Shown piece by piece: positions 1 through 8,083 of a DNA stretch of 64,000 bases. Made by a program: the position numbers and the translations under genes. The notes under the pieces were generated by a model. It was given only the letters and a program-made list of their open reading frames with translations, did not search any database and was not told the origin of the DNA. How positions within the stretch are numbered: position 1 is the first letter of the stretch; every line of letters starts with the position of its first letter. This DNA is from an uncultured Rothia sp. (GTDB lineage Bacteria; Actinomycetota; Actinomycetes; Actinomycetales; Micrococcaceae), in contig CAMIIP010000004.1 in NCBI GenBank assembly GCA_946222285.1, positions 1-64,000 on the forward strand, given 5' to 3'.

Positions 1-13
1 TTTTTGGGGGGGG

Positions 14-46
14 GACCTTGGAGCTTTGCTCTGAGGTCTTCTTTTT
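14..46 (+). terminator. Rho-independent terminator of an upstream gene outside the window
   Basis: An 11-bp stem (14-24 with 28-38, two G-U pairs) closes a TTT loop and is followed by a T-rich tract at 39-50. It would end a plus-strand gene lying left of the window. A run of nine G (6-14) sits at its 5' side. Confidence 0.65.
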
Positions 47-180
47 ATTTAATATCAAAAGAGTCAAATTTGATGAAAACACGAACCAATAGTTTACTGG
101 GAAAGCATATGTTTGTGATGTGTACAGTGGTTCGACGCTAAATACTCCAGTAGTCTAAGTAGACAAGAGTTGAAAAGAAA

Positions 181-1071
181 GTGAGAACTCAGGTGGCAAA
201 AGATCAAAAAACCCCTTCGAACAATGCCCGTGAGCGTGCACGCCAAGTGGCTTCAAAGCAAGCCAAAATCAAACCAGGCTCCGGCTGGGTCAAAGCCACC
301 GTTGCATTGTTGGTAGTTGCGATTGTAGCTATAGTTGCGATCGTCATGATTAACTCACAGACAAAAGAAATTGCAGAGTCTGGTCCGGTACCCGCTAGCG
401 CTAATCAATATGGCGGTATCGTGATAGATAAAGACGGAATCGTCAAAGATGCCTCAGACGAACCTAGTCGTGATTTTAACACCTTGTACACAGCTACTGC
501 ATCTCAGACAGCTTCAGAAGGCGCAACAGCTTCTGCTATGCCTCTTGGAATAGAAGATCCAAAGAAAGCAAAGACTAACGGCGATCCCGTCAAGATTGTC
601 GTCTTCCAGGACTTCAACTGTGTTCACTGTGCCGAGTTCGAGACCGAGTACGGCGATGAAATACAGAAACTTGTTGACGGCGGAAAAGCTACTGTTGAAT
701 ACCGTAACCTCACATTCCTTGATTCCGCTCACCCCGGCGAATACTCTGCACGAGCTGCTAATGCCGCCTATTCGGTAGCTAATCAGGTTTCGGCTGACAA
801 TTACCTTAACTGGTCACGCGAAATGTTCACCCACCAGGGCAACGTTCTCAAAAATGAAGAAATCATTGAGATTGCTTCAAAATATGGTGCTGATATCAAA
901 GAAGATATGGATAATGACACCTGGCGTCCATTAGTTAAAGTGGTAACTCCCGAATCTTCATCTAACGGAGTTGCGGGTACTCCCACCGTCTACGCTGATG
1001 GTCAGCAGTACACTACTAAAGACTTCAACGGTTGGATTAACGGTATTATCTCGGCAAAAGAAAAAGCATAA
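181..1071 (+). CDS. Membrane-anchored DsbA-like thioredoxin-fold protein
   Basis: This 296-aa protein has a basic cytoplasmic N-terminus, one hydrophobic segment at about residues 39-57 and an extracytoplasmic thioredoxin-fold domain. The redox motif is C147-V-H-C150, within the family hallmark FxDFxCxxC, and a cis-proline-like GTPTVY stretch lies near the C-terminus. Such DsbA/DsbG-family proteins catalyse disulfide formation or exchange in exported proteins; the exact redox role here is inferred. The GTG at 181 follows the purine-rich stretch GAAAAGAAA; a second GTG at 193 is an alternative. A strong terminator directly follows, so it is probably monocistronic. Confidence 0.85.
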   Translation: MRTQVAKDQKTPSNNARERARQVASKQAKIKPGSGWVKATVALLVVAIVAIVAIVMINSQTKEIAESGPVPASANQYGGIVIDKDGIVKDASDEPSRDFNTLYTATASQTASEGATASAMPLGIEDPKKAKTNGDPVKIVVFQDFNCVHCAEFETEYGDEIQKLVDGGKATVEYRNLTFLDSAHPGEYSARAANAAYSVANQVSADNYLNWSREMFTHQGNVLKNEEIIEIASKYGADIKEDMDNDTWRPLVKVVTPESSSNGVAGTPTVYADGQQYTTKDFNGWINGIISAKEKA

Positions 1072-1107
1072 TACTGGACTAACAGCTAAACTGTTATGAG
1101 GTTTTGT

Positions 1108-1156
1108 AGGGACAGCTACGAACCACGATTTGATTCGTGGCGTAGCTGTCCCTTTT
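1108..1156 (+). terminator. Long-stem rho-independent terminator
   Basis: A 13-bp outer stem (1108-1120 with 1141-1153) and a 6-bp inner stem (1123-1128 with 1135-1140) are followed by a run of T. It ends the DsbA-like gene and excludes the ATG at 1130 as the start of the next gene. Confidence 0.9.
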
Positions 1157-1174
1157 TGCTTTAAGGAGGCACAT

Positions 1175-2185
1175 ATGGGGAATCGGATTTCTCTTTTCAT
1201 CGACTGTGATCCGGGCATCGATGATTTGATGGCGCTGGTTTATGCGGCGGCACATCCGCAGGTTGATGTAGTGGGTGCGGTGGCCTCAGGCGGAAATGTT
1301 TCGACGGAGAATGTAGGGCGTAACCTACGGGGCGCTCTTGAGCTTGCGGGTCTAGCGCAGGCTCCCTGGGCACTGGGCGCAAAAGACCCGTTAGGGCAAC
1401 GGCTCATGACTACCGAGGAAACTCACGGCCCGTTTGGAACCGGATATGCCGAGCTACCGCTCCGGAGAGAATCAACGGGGCGATTGATCGGTGAAGGTGC
1501 GCAACTATGGATAGATACAGCCGAGAAATATGCGGGGGAGCTGGACGCCGTTGTCCTGGGGCCTTGCACTAACCTTGCCTTAGCCTTAGAACTTGACCCT
1601 GAACTACCTCATAAGTTGCGGAGCCTTTATATTATGGGCGGCGCGCTAAACCACCGCGGCAATACTATGCCCACTACCGAGTGGAATATCCACTCCGACC
1701 CTGAAGCGGCCTATAAGGTTTTTGAAGCATTCTCTAAACCGAACCTGAACTGTTATCCGGTCTTGTGTCCGCTAGATCAGACAGAGAAAAACGAAATGAC
1801 TCCGCAGCTTCGTGCCAAACTGTGTGAAGGGCACACTCCAGTGCTTAGAGCGCTAGATGATGCGCTGCAGTTCTATATGGAATTTCATGAAAGTGATGGG
1901 CACGGATTTATGGCGCATGTACATGACCCGTTTGTGACTGCACTGGCAGTCAACGATTCGCTACGAGCCCGGGGAGATCTGACCGCACTTGAACTGGGCG
2001 AATCAACCTCCACCGTCATTGACGTGGAACTCGACGGCAGACTTACCCGCGGGCAAACTATTGCCGACTGGCTAGGGCGCTGGGAACGAGCCGATAATGC
2101 ACGGGCGCTGATTTCCGCGCGTCCAGAAGAATTTTTTGACCACTACATAAATACCGTGCGAACCCGCTTCGCGCATACAGCATAG
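1175..2185 (+). CDS. Inosine-uridine preferring nucleoside hydrolase
   Basis: This 336-aa enzyme hydrolyses ribonucleosides to base plus ribose (IU-nucleoside hydrolase family). The N-terminal calcium-binding signature DCDPGIDD, the NIHSDPEAA stretch and a late HVHDPF motif are all visible. The ATG at 1175 is chosen because AAGGAGG lies seven bases upstream and an earlier in-frame ATG (1130) falls inside a terminator hairpin. Nine bases downstream begins an ECF importer, so the operon probably takes up a nucleoside or base and salvages it; the substrate is not determined by the sequence. Confidence 0.9.
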   Translation: MGNRISLFIDCDPGIDDLMALVYAAAHPQVDVVGAVASGGNVSTENVGRNLRGALELAGLAQAPWALGAKDPLGQRLMTTEETHGPFGTGYAELPLRRESTGRLIGEGAQLWIDTAEKYAGELDAVVLGPCTNLALALELDPELPHKLRSLYIMGGALNHRGNTMPTTEWNIHSDPEAAYKVFEAFSKPNLNCYPVLCPLDQTEKNEMTPQLRAKLCEGHTPVLRALDDALQFYMEFHESDGHGFMAHVHDPFVTALAVNDSLRARGDLTALELGESTSTVIDVELDGRLTRGQTIADWLGRWERADNARALISARPEEFFDHYINTVRTRFAHTA

Positions 2186-2193
2186 GAGAGAAC

Positions 2194-3000
2194 ATGACCG
2201 AAGGAAAACCCACGTCTGGGCAGAGGCTTTTGCCCGTTGACGAAAGCCTCGGTAATCAAGAAAAGACTCAGGCCACCACAGCTAATCATCGCTTAATGAA
2301 TCTGCTCGGGGTGCTCCTTATTGCCGCTACCTATGCCTACACGGTGCTCAGCGCCGGAGGCGGCGCCGAAGACATGACTATATCGCTGCCACTGGTTGCT
2401 GGCTACCTGGTGGGAACAATTTTGCTTTTGCTAGGTAACATTTCGCGGATTCCACTATCGTCGGTGGCGCTCATTCCCTTTGCCGCGGCCTTCAACATCG
2501 TGTTAGGGCAGATCATTGGAGTCTCGGGCATTCCCCTCTACCTGGACTCGGTTGCCACGATTCTGGTGGGCTATCTAGCCGGGCCAGCGGCGGGAGCTCT
2601 CACAGGTATTGTAACGAACCTTGCGTGGGGGCTTAGCATTAATCCCATCACCATTCCCTTTGCTGCCGGTGCCGCCGTCATCGGTATGCTGGCAGGCTAC
2701 GTAGGCCGAAAGAAGCTACTGGAACGTTGGTGGACGGCGCTTCTGTCCGGTTTGGTTACGGGAGTTATCGCGGCCTTCTTGGGAGCACCCGTGGCTGCCT
2801 TCGTCTTTGGCGGTGGACAGGGCGTGGGCACCGGTTCGCTGGTTGCAGTTCTACAGGCAACCGGGCAGTCGCTCTTGGGTGCGGTAACTCTGCAGTCGTT
2901 GCTTTCTGATCCGCTGGATAAAACTATAGCCTTTCTGCTGGTGTGGATCATTGCCAAGGCGATTCCGCATCGGGTGAAGAAACAGATGGCGAGCAGGTAA
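2194..3000 (+). CDS. ECF transporter S component (substrate-binding membrane subunit)
   Basis: This 268-aa protein is almost wholly hydrophobic after a polar N-terminus of about 30 residues, with roughly six membrane segments and Gly/Ala-rich helices typical of ECF S components. The stretch LYLDSVATILVGYLAGP resembles the family core. It is followed after 7 bases by an EcfT gene and then a fused EcfA, giving a complete importer. Placement directly behind a nucleoside hydrolase suggests a nucleoside or nucleobase substrate, which is inference only. Confidence 0.8.
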   Translation: MTEGKPTSGQRLLPVDESLGNQEKTQATTANHRLMNLLGVLLIAATYAYTVLSAGGGAEDMTISLPLVAGYLVGTILLLLGNISRIPLSSVALIPFAAAFNIVLGQIIGVSGIPLYLDSVATILVGYLAGPAAGALTGIVTNLAWGLSINPITIPFAAGAAVIGMLAGYVGRKKLLERWWTALLSGLVTGVIAAFLGAPVAAFVFGGGQGVGTGSLVAVLQATGQSLLGAVTLQSLLSDPLDKTIAFLLVWIIAKAIPHRVKKQMASR

Positions 3001-3007
3001 ATTTGGC

Positions 3008-3781
3008 ATGATCAGAGGAGAGAAACCACTGAATCGCCTGAGCACTGTAACGACTAAAACGTGGATTGTTGCAGGACTAAGCTTTATTCCCTTAGCGCTG
3101 GCTCCTCTGGGAACATGGACGAGGATATGTCTGTTTCTAGTGGGACTAACGGCCTTAGTCTTGGCTGGTAAAGGGGCTAAATTTGGCCTTTTCCTGGCTG
3201 TTCTGACGCCGGTTTTGATGATGTCTTTTCTGATTCAGGCGGTGAGCTATGGGGGAGAGAGTGTGCTTGTGTCTTGGCAACCTAAAGAGGGTCTTCGCTT
3301 TGCGGTAACAGAGCAAGGTATTCATTTCGGTTTCTTACTCGCCTTGCAAATTCTCTGTTTCGGAACGGGCTGTGCGCTGATTTCTCTCACAACGACGTCG
3401 TGGGGGTTGCGATCTGCGCTGACGAGCTGGCGGGTGCCGGCTCGGGTAATTTATCTACTGGTAGCCTCGCTCAACGCGCCAACTCAACTCAGCCGCTATG
3501 CGGCGATTGCCGGTGAAAGTTCGCGGGCACGAGGGCTAGAGAAAGCAGGGTGGAGAAACAAACTGCGGTTGGCTTCGCGCCGTGCAACAACCATTTTCAC
3601 GCTGATTTTATTGGATCAGGAGAGTCGAGCTCGTTCACTTGCTCAGCGCGCATTAGAAGGGAGCGGAAGAAGAATTTTTCTGAAGACTGAAGACGATTCG
3701 ATACTGCAAAAAATAGTGCGTTGGATGCTGCCGTGTATAAGTATCGCGCTGATTGTGCTAGCTTTTGGGGGTGCCTTGTGA
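3008..3781 (+). CDS. ECF transporter transmembrane subunit EcfT
   Basis: This 257-aa membrane protein has about five hydrophobic segments and a cytoplasmic region with the coupling-type motif ARG (SSRARGLEKAGW, then ESRARSLAQRALEG) that contacts the ATPases in EcfT proteins. It couples ATP hydrolysis to the S component. Its stop overlaps the GTG start of the ATPase gene (GTGA), indicating translational coupling. The ATG at 3008 is used, though its ribosome-binding site is weak and a start a few codons later is possible. Confidence 0.82.
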   Translation: MIRGEKPLNRLSTVTTKTWIVAGLSFIPLALAPLGTWTRICLFLVGLTALVLAGKGAKFGLFLAVLTPVLMMSFLIQAVSYGGESVLVSWQPKEGLRFAVTEQGIHFGFLLALQILCFGTGCALISLTTTSWGLRSALTSWRVPARVIYLLVASLNAPTQLSRYAAIAGESSRARGLEKAGWRNKLRLASRRATTIFTLILLDQESRARSLAQRALEGSGRRIFLKTEDDSILQKIVRWMLPCISIALIVLAFGGAL

Positions 3782-5139
3782 GCGATACTAACGGTCAAGC
3801 CGGGGGCAGGGAGTTCTCGGGTAGAGATCTCACTGCTGCTGAGCTTATGGCAGCCGACTTGAATGAGCCCGACTATGAGCGGGCACGAGTGCTCATTTAC
3901 GGCGAACGGTCTTCTGGAAAATCTGCTACGGCAGAAAAGTTTGCCGCGCGGTGGAAGGCACCGGTACAGAGCCCCAACCCGCTGGCAGAATTGAGTGGGC
4001 TATGCTCCACGGTGGCTGAGGAAATTGCCCTGGGGCTAGAAACCGGTGTGATATCGCGAGAGGAATTATCTGCTCGCGTGCGATTTATCGCTGACAAACT
4101 AGGTATCGACCACCTTCTGGAGCGGGACCCTTTGGCGCTTTCTGGCGGGCAATCTCAGCTGACGGTGCTTGCCTGCTACCTGGCTTTAAAACCTGCGGTT
4201 TTGGTGATCGATGAGCCATTCATTGGTTTGGACGACGACGCGCGTACCCGTGTTCTTGAGGTTTTTGAAGATTATGAGGGGCGGCTGGTATGGACCTCCA
4301 GCCGTGTGAACCCTGCAGAACTAGCGCTGGTGAGTCACCGGGTGGCGCTGACAGAAGAGCGGATTTCTAGTGCTGATGCCCGTAACGGGTGGGGGGAGAA
4401 AGTTTCTTCTGATTCTTTAATTCCTCCTGAATCTTTAGCCGAGTCAGTATTAGAGGTATATCAACTAGCGGTATCTCCGGTTGCAAGAGCGGGTGCTACG
4501 GGACGGCTTCAGAGCTTAGCGCGACGCCTGTTTTCGCAGGGGTCGAAGGATATCAGCGACCCCCTTATCGCGAATTTGAAATTTCATGTATCAGCCGGAG
4601 AAATACTGGCACTTCAGGGACCAAACGGTAGCGGCAAAAGCACCCTGCTCAGAACACTTGCAGGACTTATTCCCTCTGCGGCGGGAAATTTTACAGTGAA
4701 AGGCTATTCTCTAGAGAAACTTTCATCGCCCGAGCGAGTAAAACTCGTAAGTCTAGCCGCCCAGCATCCCGCCCACCATTTTCTGACCAGCTCGGTGACC
4801 GCAGAGATGTCGCTGGGACCGGCTGGAGAAAGCCCGAAAGATTTTCGTCAGGAACTATTAGAGACCATCGGACTCGCCGACAAGAAAGACGTACACCCTC
4901 ACGATTTATCGCCGGTTGAGCAACACCTGCTGGCCATTGCGACGGCGCTTGCCGCGCGTCCATCGCTGTTACTGCTGGATGAGCCGACGGCGCGAGTAGA
5001 TACTCGCGGGATAGAGCAGGTGGCATATTTGCTAGAGAGGTTTTGTGCCTCGGGCGGAGCTGCCATAGTGGCAACGCACGACCGGGAATTTCTGGAGAAA
5101 ATTGATCACCGGAGCCTCAGACTTGGGCAGTTAGTGTGA
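3778..5139 (+). CDS. Fused double ATPase of ECF transporter (EcfA-EcfA')
   Basis: This 453-aa protein contains two ABC domains. Domain 1 has Walker A GERSSGKS (42-49), LSGGQ (121-125) and DEP (145-147), but the switch region reads VWTSSR with no H-loop histidine. Domain 2 has a canonical GPNGSGKS (281-288), DEP and THD, but the signature is degenerate (LSPVE, 377-381). In a head-to-tail ABC sandwich this gives one canonical and one degenerate composite site. The GTG at 3778 overlaps the EcfT stop; a longer ATG-started frame (3721) would lie deep inside EcfT and is rejected. Confidence 0.88.
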   Translation: MSDTNGQAGGREFSGRDLTAAELMAADLNEPDYERARVLIYGERSSGKSATAEKFAARWKAPVQSPNPLAELSGLCSTVAEEIALGLETGVISREELSARVRFIADKLGIDHLLERDPLALSGGQSQLTVLACYLALKPAVLVIDEPFIGLDDDARTRVLEVFEDYEGRLVWTSSRVNPAELALVSHRVALTEERISSADARNGWGEKVSSDSLIPPESLAESVLEVYQLAVSPVARAGATGRLQSLARRLFSQGSKDISDPLIANLKFHVSAGEILALQGPNGSGKSTLLRTLAGLIPSAAGNFTVKGYSLEKLSSPERVKLVSLAAQHPAHHFLTSSVTAEMSLGPAGESPKDFRQELLETIGLADKKDVHPHDLSPVEQHLLAIATALAARPSLLLLDEPTARVDTRGIEQVAYLLERFCASGGAAIVATHDREFLEKIDHRSLRLGQLV

Positions 5140-5216
5140 GCGCGGCTACTTTGGGAGCGTCAAGGATGCTAAGCGGCGGGGAATACGGTAAACTAGATGA
5201 GTTGCGTTCGCGCTTC

Positions 5217-5290
5217 GCCTCCTTAGCTCAGCTGGCCAGAGCACCTGTCTTGTAAACAGGGGGTCACCGGTTCGAATCCGGTAGGGGGCT
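5217..5290 (+). tRNA. tRNA-Thr (anticodon TGT)
   Basis: A 74-nt cloverleaf is visible. The acceptor stem is 5217-5223 with 5283-5289, the D-arm contains AGCTCAGCTGG, the anticodon arm CCTGT-CTTGTAA-ACAGG gives anticodon TGT, and the T-arm carries GGTTCGAATCC. CCA is not encoded. An apparent antisense reading frame here is an artefact. Confidence 0.95.
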
Positions 5291-5525
5291 CTTTTTGTGC
5301 CCAAAATTTTGCGGGAGAAGATTTCTCACTTCTGTATAAGCAATGGCTACTCACGTAACAAAAGCACCCTGATTCAGCTTCAAAGAGGGGTGTCTGTAAA
5401 ACGTTATCTGCTCGTTGGTGGGTTCCATTACCGCTATAAAAGCAACTTATGACTACAACCGCCAGAAGGTATACTGCGAACGCCAAATTAATCGCCCCTA
5501 CGAAGGCTAAAAGTTCGCGAAATAT

Positions 5526-5576
5526 CCGGCATCCACACGGTTCACTATAAACTGCGAGGATGCCGGTTTTGTTTTT
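5526..5576 (+). terminator. Rho-independent terminator with no obvious gene
   Basis: A perfect 9-bp stem (CCGGCATCC 5526-5534 with 5558-5566), a 23-nt loop and a TTTTGTTTTT tract form a terminator. It may end a tRNA read-through transcript or a small RNA within 5291-5525; no coding gene is visible there. Confidence 0.6.
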
Positions 5577-5815
5577 GCCGGAACATTCTGACCCGGAAAA
5601 TCTTTTTTAGAATAAAAATTTATTCATCAGGGTATTCCCACAGCTGAAACCTGCGGAGCCGTAAGAAGCCAACGAATTAAACAGTGCTAGCCACTTTCGA
5701 GCCAGGCGAGAAAGATCGCTTGCTGCCACTGTACGGGGCTGGAGGTAGAGGCGCCTAATTGAATAAGTCACGAAGAATAATGAAAGAAAAATCTTTTTAA
5801 TTACCGTTCAGTAAG
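5577..5815 (+). other. Intergenic leader-like region, possible structured RNA
   Basis: No gene is supported between the tRNA and the siderophore operon. The stretch 5629-5755 contains short GC-rich conserved-looking words (GCCACTG at 5725, GAGCCAGG at 5699, GAAACCTGCGG at 5646). They faintly recall cobalamin-riboswitch boxes but not in the expected order, so no riboswitch is claimed. It lies upstream of the promoter proposed at 5816-5844, so it would not be part of that transcript. Confidence 0.2.
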
Positions 5816-5868
5816 TTGCGCCTGTAAAACGTTTTACATATCCTGGGTGAGTGCTTAGGCATACCTAA
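5816..5868 (+). promoter_or_regulatory. Siderophore operon promoter with LacI-like palindrome and iron box
   Basis: A -35 TTGCGC (5816-5821) and -10 TATCCT (5839-5844) are separated by 17 bases. The spacer is almost entirely the perfect 16-bp palindrome TGTAAAACGTTTTACA (5823-5838), typical of a LacI-family operator. Just downstream, TTAGGCATACCTAA (5855-5868) resembles the DtxR/IdeR iron box and would overlap the start site. A partial copy of the first palindrome occurs at 5395-5407. Confidence 0.6.
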
Positions 5869-5917
5869 CTAGTTTATGAGTGGGACTAGCCCCCACTAGA
5901 TCTTGGAGAACTATCTC

Positions 5918-6967
5918 ATGGTTACACTTTCACGCGGAGCTTTCTTGAAGGTTGCTGCAGCCACCGCGACTGCTGGTCTTCTAGCTGGTTGCTCAACCGG
6001 ATCTAACGATGCATCCGAGTCAAAAGAATCAGCATCAGATAAGACCTATACCATCAAGCATGCTTTCGGCGAAACCACATTTGATGCAGTTCCCCAAAAA
6101 ATCGCCATCGTGCAGAACTGGCAGAACCCCGACGCCGTCATTGCGCTCGGCGTCGTCCCTGTAGGCACCCCTGTTGTTGCCTGGGGCGGCAACGAGAAGA
6201 AATCTACCCCCTGGTTCGATAAGAAGCTCAAAGAACTTGGTGGCACCATGCCTGCTCAGTACGAGGAGACCGACGGTCCCAACTACACTGAACTGGCAAA
6301 GCTCGCTCCCGATGCTATCTTCTGTCCCTACGGCGACATGAGCCAGGAAATCTACGGTAAGCTCACCGAAATCGCGCCCGTTGTTCCCGCCCCCGAAGGC
6401 GTTGGATCCTGGGCAGCATCCTGGCAGCAGACCGTTGAAATGGCGGGCAAGATGCTGAAGAAGGAAGACGAAGCAAAGAAACTTATCGAAGACACCGAAA
6501 AGAAGCTGAAAGATAAAGGCGCAGAATACAAAAACCTAAAGGGCGCAACCTATCTCGCCGGTGCTTTCGATGCCGAAAAGAACACCTTCGGTGCTTACAC
6601 CTCTAAAGATACTCGCCCCCGCTTCTTCACCATGCTCGGCATGGAACAGGCACCTTACGTGAAAGAACACGAAGGTGATGACGCAACCTTCTTCGTCGAT
6701 ATTTCTGCAGAAGTTATCGACACGGTCAAAGCAGACGCCGTGTGGGCATGGGTCAACGCTAAAGAAGACATAGAGAAGGTTAAATCTAACGATCTCTTCT
6801 CGCAGATGTCTGCGCTCAAGAACAACGCAGTCGTTTTTGAAGCTGATAAGACCGCCGGCCTTGCGCTTTCTGCAGCATCACCGCTCTCGCTAGTTTGGGC
6901 TGTAGAAGAGACTCCAATTCTCGAAAACATGTCAAAGGCAGTCGAGAACACCAAGAAAGCATCCTAA
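5918..6967 (+). CDS. Iron-siderophore ABC transporter substrate-binding lipoprotein
   Basis: This 349-aa protein has a lipoprotein signal peptide with lipobox LAGC near residue 26, followed by a FepB/FhuD-type periplasmic-binding fold (class III, two lobes joined by a helix). It would capture ferric siderophore at the cell surface. The ATG at 5918 is used because GGAG lies nine bases upstream; an in-frame TTG at 5903 overlaps that site. It heads an operon of two FecCD permeases, a FepC-type ATPase and a siderophore-interacting protein, and the promoter carries an iron-box-like site. Confidence 0.92.
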   Translation: MVTLSRGAFLKVAAATATAGLLAGCSTGSNDASESKESASDKTYTIKHAFGETTFDAVPQKIAIVQNWQNPDAVIALGVVPVGTPVVAWGGNEKKSTPWFDKKLKELGGTMPAQYEETDGPNYTELAKLAPDAIFCPYGDMSQEIYGKLTEIAPVVPAPEGVGSWAASWQQTVEMAGKMLKKEDEAKKLIEDTEKKLKDKGAEYKNLKGATYLAGAFDAEKNTFGAYTSKDTRPRFFTMLGMEQAPYVKEHEGDDATFFVDISAEVIDTVKADAVWAWVNAKEDIEKVKSNDLFSQMSALKNNAVVFEADKTAGLALSAASPLSLVWAVEETPILENMSKAVENTKKAS

Positions 6968-6985
6968 GTTTTCGCTTATCACTTC

Positions 6986-7018
6986 AAGCTGCTCGAAGCC
7001 CCTCGCTTCGGGCAGCTT
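6986..7018 (+). terminator. Intercistronic hairpin after the binding-protein gene
   Basis: AAGCTGC (6986-6992) and CGAAGC pair with GCTTCG and GCAGCTT (7012-7018) around a 5-nt loop, without a T-tract. Such a hairpin probably stabilises or attenuates the transcript so that more binding protein than permease is made (inference). Confidence 0.5.
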
Positions 7019-7042
7019 TGAGCGTTGTAGAGAGGATCTTCT

Positions 7043-8083
7043 ATGTTCGGCTTACCGGCTCTCGCTACTTCCCCTAAAAAGCGATTCCATACCGCAAAAA
7101 CACTTTTTATTACTCTTACCCTGCTGATATTCCTTGCGGTAGCAATAATATTTTCTATTCTTCTAGGAACCCGCGAGATTGGTGTGGGAACTACCTGGGG
7201 GTATTTCACCGGAGAAGAAGCCCCCGCCATGATTCAGGCGGTACTTGACCAACGCGCCGTTCGCACTCTCTGGGCCGGAACTATTGGAGCTGCGCTGGCT
7301 CTTGCTGGAGCAGGTATGCAGGGCGTAACGCGAAATCCACTGGGAGATCCAGGAATCCTTGGGGTCAATGCAGGAGCTGCCTTTGCGGTTGTGCTGGGAA
7401 TTTCCCTCTTCGGAATTGACTCGGCAACAGGTATGGCGATTCTTGCTTTGATCGGCGCGGTAGCTGCTTCGGCACTGGTGTACGGGCTTGCAAGCATCGG
7501 GCGCGATGGGGCGACGCCGGTCAAGCTGGCGCTCATGGGCGCGGCAATTTCTGCCGGGTTAGGGTCAGTGACTTCCGCTCTGATTCTGCAATTCAGTAAC
7601 GCACTCGATTCTCTACGAAAGTGGCAGCTGGGGTCGGTGGCAGGTAGTTCCATGGATGAATTTTTTCCAGGAATATTTTTCCTGGTAGCCGGTGCGCTCA
7701 TCATTATTTTTGGTGCACGCTCCATCAACAACTTCGCTCTAGGCGACGACATGGCAGCCGCCCTCGGTGAGAACGTAGTGCTCAAACGCTTCATTATTTT
7801 TATCGGAATTACGCTCCTGTGCGGAACAGCTACCTCCATGACAGGTCCTATTGCTTTTCTCGGTCTTATGGCACCGCACGCCATCCGAGCGCTCGTTGGC
7901 CCCGATTACCGGGCAATTATCCCGCTCTCAGCTTTCTTTGGCGCAGCGCTACTTATTGCCGCAGACACCATCGGTCGCATTCTCATGCCACCGGAAGAAA
8001 TACAAGTGGGGGTCACTATGGTTGTCATTGGTGTGCCGGTATTTATCTACCTGGTGAGAACCAAGAAGGCGGTGGACCTCTAA
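7043..8083 (+). CDS. FecCD-family iron-siderophore permease 1
   Basis: This 346-aa protein has about nine to ten membrane segments. The FecCD hallmark region AGAGMQGVTRNPLGDPGILG lies after the second segment, and TGPIAFLGLMAPHAIR (the ATPase-coupling loop) near the C-terminus. It forms half of the transport channel for ferric siderophore. The ATG follows AGAGAGGA. Its TAA stop overlaps the ATG of the next permease (TAATG), indicating coupled translation. Confidence 0.92.
   Translation: MFGLPALATSPKKRFHTAKTLFITLTLLIFLAVAIIFSILLGTREIGVGTTWGYFTGEEAPAMIQAVLDQRAVRTLWAGTIGAALALAGAGMQGVTRNPLGDPGILGVNAGAAFAVVLGISLFGIDSATGMAILALIGAVAASALVYGLASIGRDGATPVKLALMGAAISAGLGSVTSALILQFSNALDSLRKWQLGSVAGSSMDEFFPGIFFLVAGALIIIFGARSINNFALGDDMAAALGENVVLKRFIIFIGITLLCGTATSMTGPIAFLGLMAPHAIRALVGPDYRAIIPLSAFFGAALLIAADTIGRILMPPEEIQVGVTMVVIGVPVFIYLVRTKKAVDL

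Noticed and set aside
1130..1174. Upstream ATG start for the nucleoside hydrolase
   Set aside because: It lies within the terminator stem-loop of the preceding gene, while AAGGAGG and an ATG at 1175 give the normal family start.
5223..5486. Minus-strand open frame ending in GFEPVTPCLQDRCSGQLS
   Set aside because: It is the antisense of the tRNA-Thr gene, a well-known annotation artefact, and its upstream part has no coding character.
5629..5755. Cobalamin riboswitch
   Set aside because: Individual words resemble conserved boxes but their order and spacing are wrong and the predicted promoter lies downstream of them.
7234..7884. 216-codon minus-strand frame
   Set aside because: It is the shadow of the FecCD permease gene; its Ala/Ser/Pro/Arg-rich translation is typical of antisense of membrane-protein DNA.
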